From Bdellovibrionales bacterium (GTDB taxonomy: Bacteria > Bdellovibrionota > Bdellovibrionia > Bdellovibrionales > UBA1609): a DNA stretch of 8,015 bases. The stretch spans positions 1 through 8,015 of the forward strand of contig JAPOOY010000246.1 in the NCBI GenBank assembly GCA_026713205.1. The letters run 5' to 3'. Position 1 is the stretch's first letter, and each line of letters starts with the position of its first letter. The notes beneath the pieces were generated by a model. That model did no database searches. It saw only the letters and a list, made by a program, of their open reading frames with translations, and was not told the DNA's origin. Shown in pieces: positions 7,754-8,015 of this stretch. The translations under genes were made by a program, and so were the position numbers.

Positions 7754-7782
7754 ATTTTATTGCTATTAGGACAATAAATCAA
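7754..7782 (-). promoter_or_regulatory. Putative promoter of the redoxin/copper gene
   Basis: On the minus strand TTGATT (7782-7777, 4 of 6 to consensus) is followed after exactly 17 bases by TAAAAT (7759-7754, 5 of 6). A transcript from this promoter would start within a base or two of the GTG at 7747, so the message would be leaderless, or would begin translation at the TTG at 7741. A second isolated TATAAT lies at 7809-7804 but lacks a -35 box. Confidence 0.4.
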
Positions 7783-7825
7783 TCGGAAAAAAAGTTAAGC
7801 TTTATTATAAGAGGATAATCTGTTC

Positions 7826-7854
7826 TGGATCGTCCTTGAAAAACGGACAGTTAG
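7826..7854 (+). repeat. IS3-type terminal inverted repeat
   Basis: The sequence begins TGGATCGTCC and contains AAAAACGGACAG, then TTAG. IS3-family ends start with TG and commonly carry a GGACAG-type motif about 20 bases in, close to the stop of orfB. Here the orfB stop (7862-7860) is just 5 bases inside. The partner repeat would lie beyond the right edge of the window. The exact outer boundary is inferred from resemblance. Confidence 0.65.
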
Positions 7855-7859
7855 CAGGT

Positions 7860-8015
7860 TTATTTTTCATGCTGCTCAGGGCTTTTGTTGTCAAGAGCAG
7901 AGTGTATCCGCCTTGTGTTATAAAAACCCTCAATATAATCAAAACACTTTTTTTATCTCATCTAAACTATACCAATCGTGTTTGAATTTTTCCTGTTTTT
8001 ATTTAAGAGACATAA
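7860..8015 (-). pseudogene. IS3-family orfB transposase C-terminus, disrupted
   Basis: Read from the right edge, the first codons give MSLK and then TAA (8001-7999). The same frame resumes as EKFKHDWYSLDEIKKVF and hits TGA at 7941-7939. Skipping one T of the TTTT run at 7944-7941 restores FDYIEGFYNTRRIHSALDNK and SPEQHEK, ending at TAA (7862-7860). The pattern I-E-x-[FW]-Y-N-x-x-R-x-H-S-A-L-x-x-x-[ST]-P-E is the hallmark end of IS3-family integrase-type transposases, just after the last catalytic Glu of the DDE triad. That Glu would be a few residues beyond the window edge. With one nonsense codon and one frameshift in about 50 codons, this copy is dead. It is too broken to appear as a single open reading frame. 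Confidence 0.85.

Larger units (their letters stand above)
7826..8015 (-). mobile_element. IS3-family insertion sequence, downstream end, decayed
   Basis: This is the orfB-distal end of an IS3-family element that runs off the right edge. The support is a degraded IS3 orfB C-terminus on the minus strand (7860-8015), followed at the expected short distance by an IS3-like terminal repeat that starts with TG at 7826 when read on the plus strand. The copy is inactive, since its transposase has a stop and a frameshift. Possible target-site bases next to the end are TTC (7823-7825), but the other end is not in the window, so no duplication can be confirmed. Confidence 0.75.

Noticed and set aside
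7804..7832. Hybrid promoter using the IS end as -35 for the TATAAT at 7809-7804 on the minus strand
   Set aside because: At 16-18 base spacing the IS end offers no sequence resembling a -35 box.
1..8015. CRISPR array, tRNA or rRNA genes
   Set aside because: No regularly spaced repeats and no tRNA- or rRNA-like segments were seen on either strand.

Overview
The window looks like a chromosomal segment from a didermic (Gram-negative) bacterium. It has a complete secretin (GspD) with a signal peptide, flanked by GspC and GspE of a type II secretion system (T2SS). The other intact gene encodes an exported redoxin / cytochrome c / copper-monooxygenase-like protein. Base composition is AT-rich: roughly 40% G+C in lines sampled from the gsp genes and about 20-40% in the right-hand gene. 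No taxonomic marker is present. Low G+C, T2SS genes in the order C-D-E and this exported copper/redoxin protein would fit a delta-proteobacterium-like or SAR324/Bdellovibrionota-like lineage, but that is a guess.

Left part (2-5789, + strand): the 3' part of gspC, whose start lies left of the window; then gspD, 9 bases after it with its own ribosome binding site; then a 148-base gap with a plausible promoter; then gspE. Together they encode three core T2SS parts. GspC is the inner-membrane clamp that contacts the secretin, GspD is the outer-membrane channel, and GspE is the cytoplasmic ATPase that drives pseudopilus assembly. gspF and the pseudopilin genes do not follow gspE, so the rest of the system must lie elsewhere. 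GspD carries an unusually long acidic C-terminal tail.

Middle and right (5790-7747): a 155-base AT-rich convergent intergenic region holds a hairpin with a T-run that fits a terminator for the minus-strand gene. That gene encodes a 600-residue exported protein with three domains: a thioredoxin-fold redoxin, a CxxCH haem-c segment, and a C-terminal module with a full set of candidate copper ligands like those of peptidylglycine/dopamine monooxygenases. It is more AT-rich than the gsp genes.

Right edge (7826-8015): the downstream end of a decayed IS3-family insertion sequence lies on the minus strand. It is recognisable from the last ~50 codons of its orfB transposase, broken by a stop and a one-base frameshift, and from a terminal inverted repeat ending at 7826. 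It sits about 80 bases upstream of the copper/redoxin gene, just outside that gene's likely promoter.
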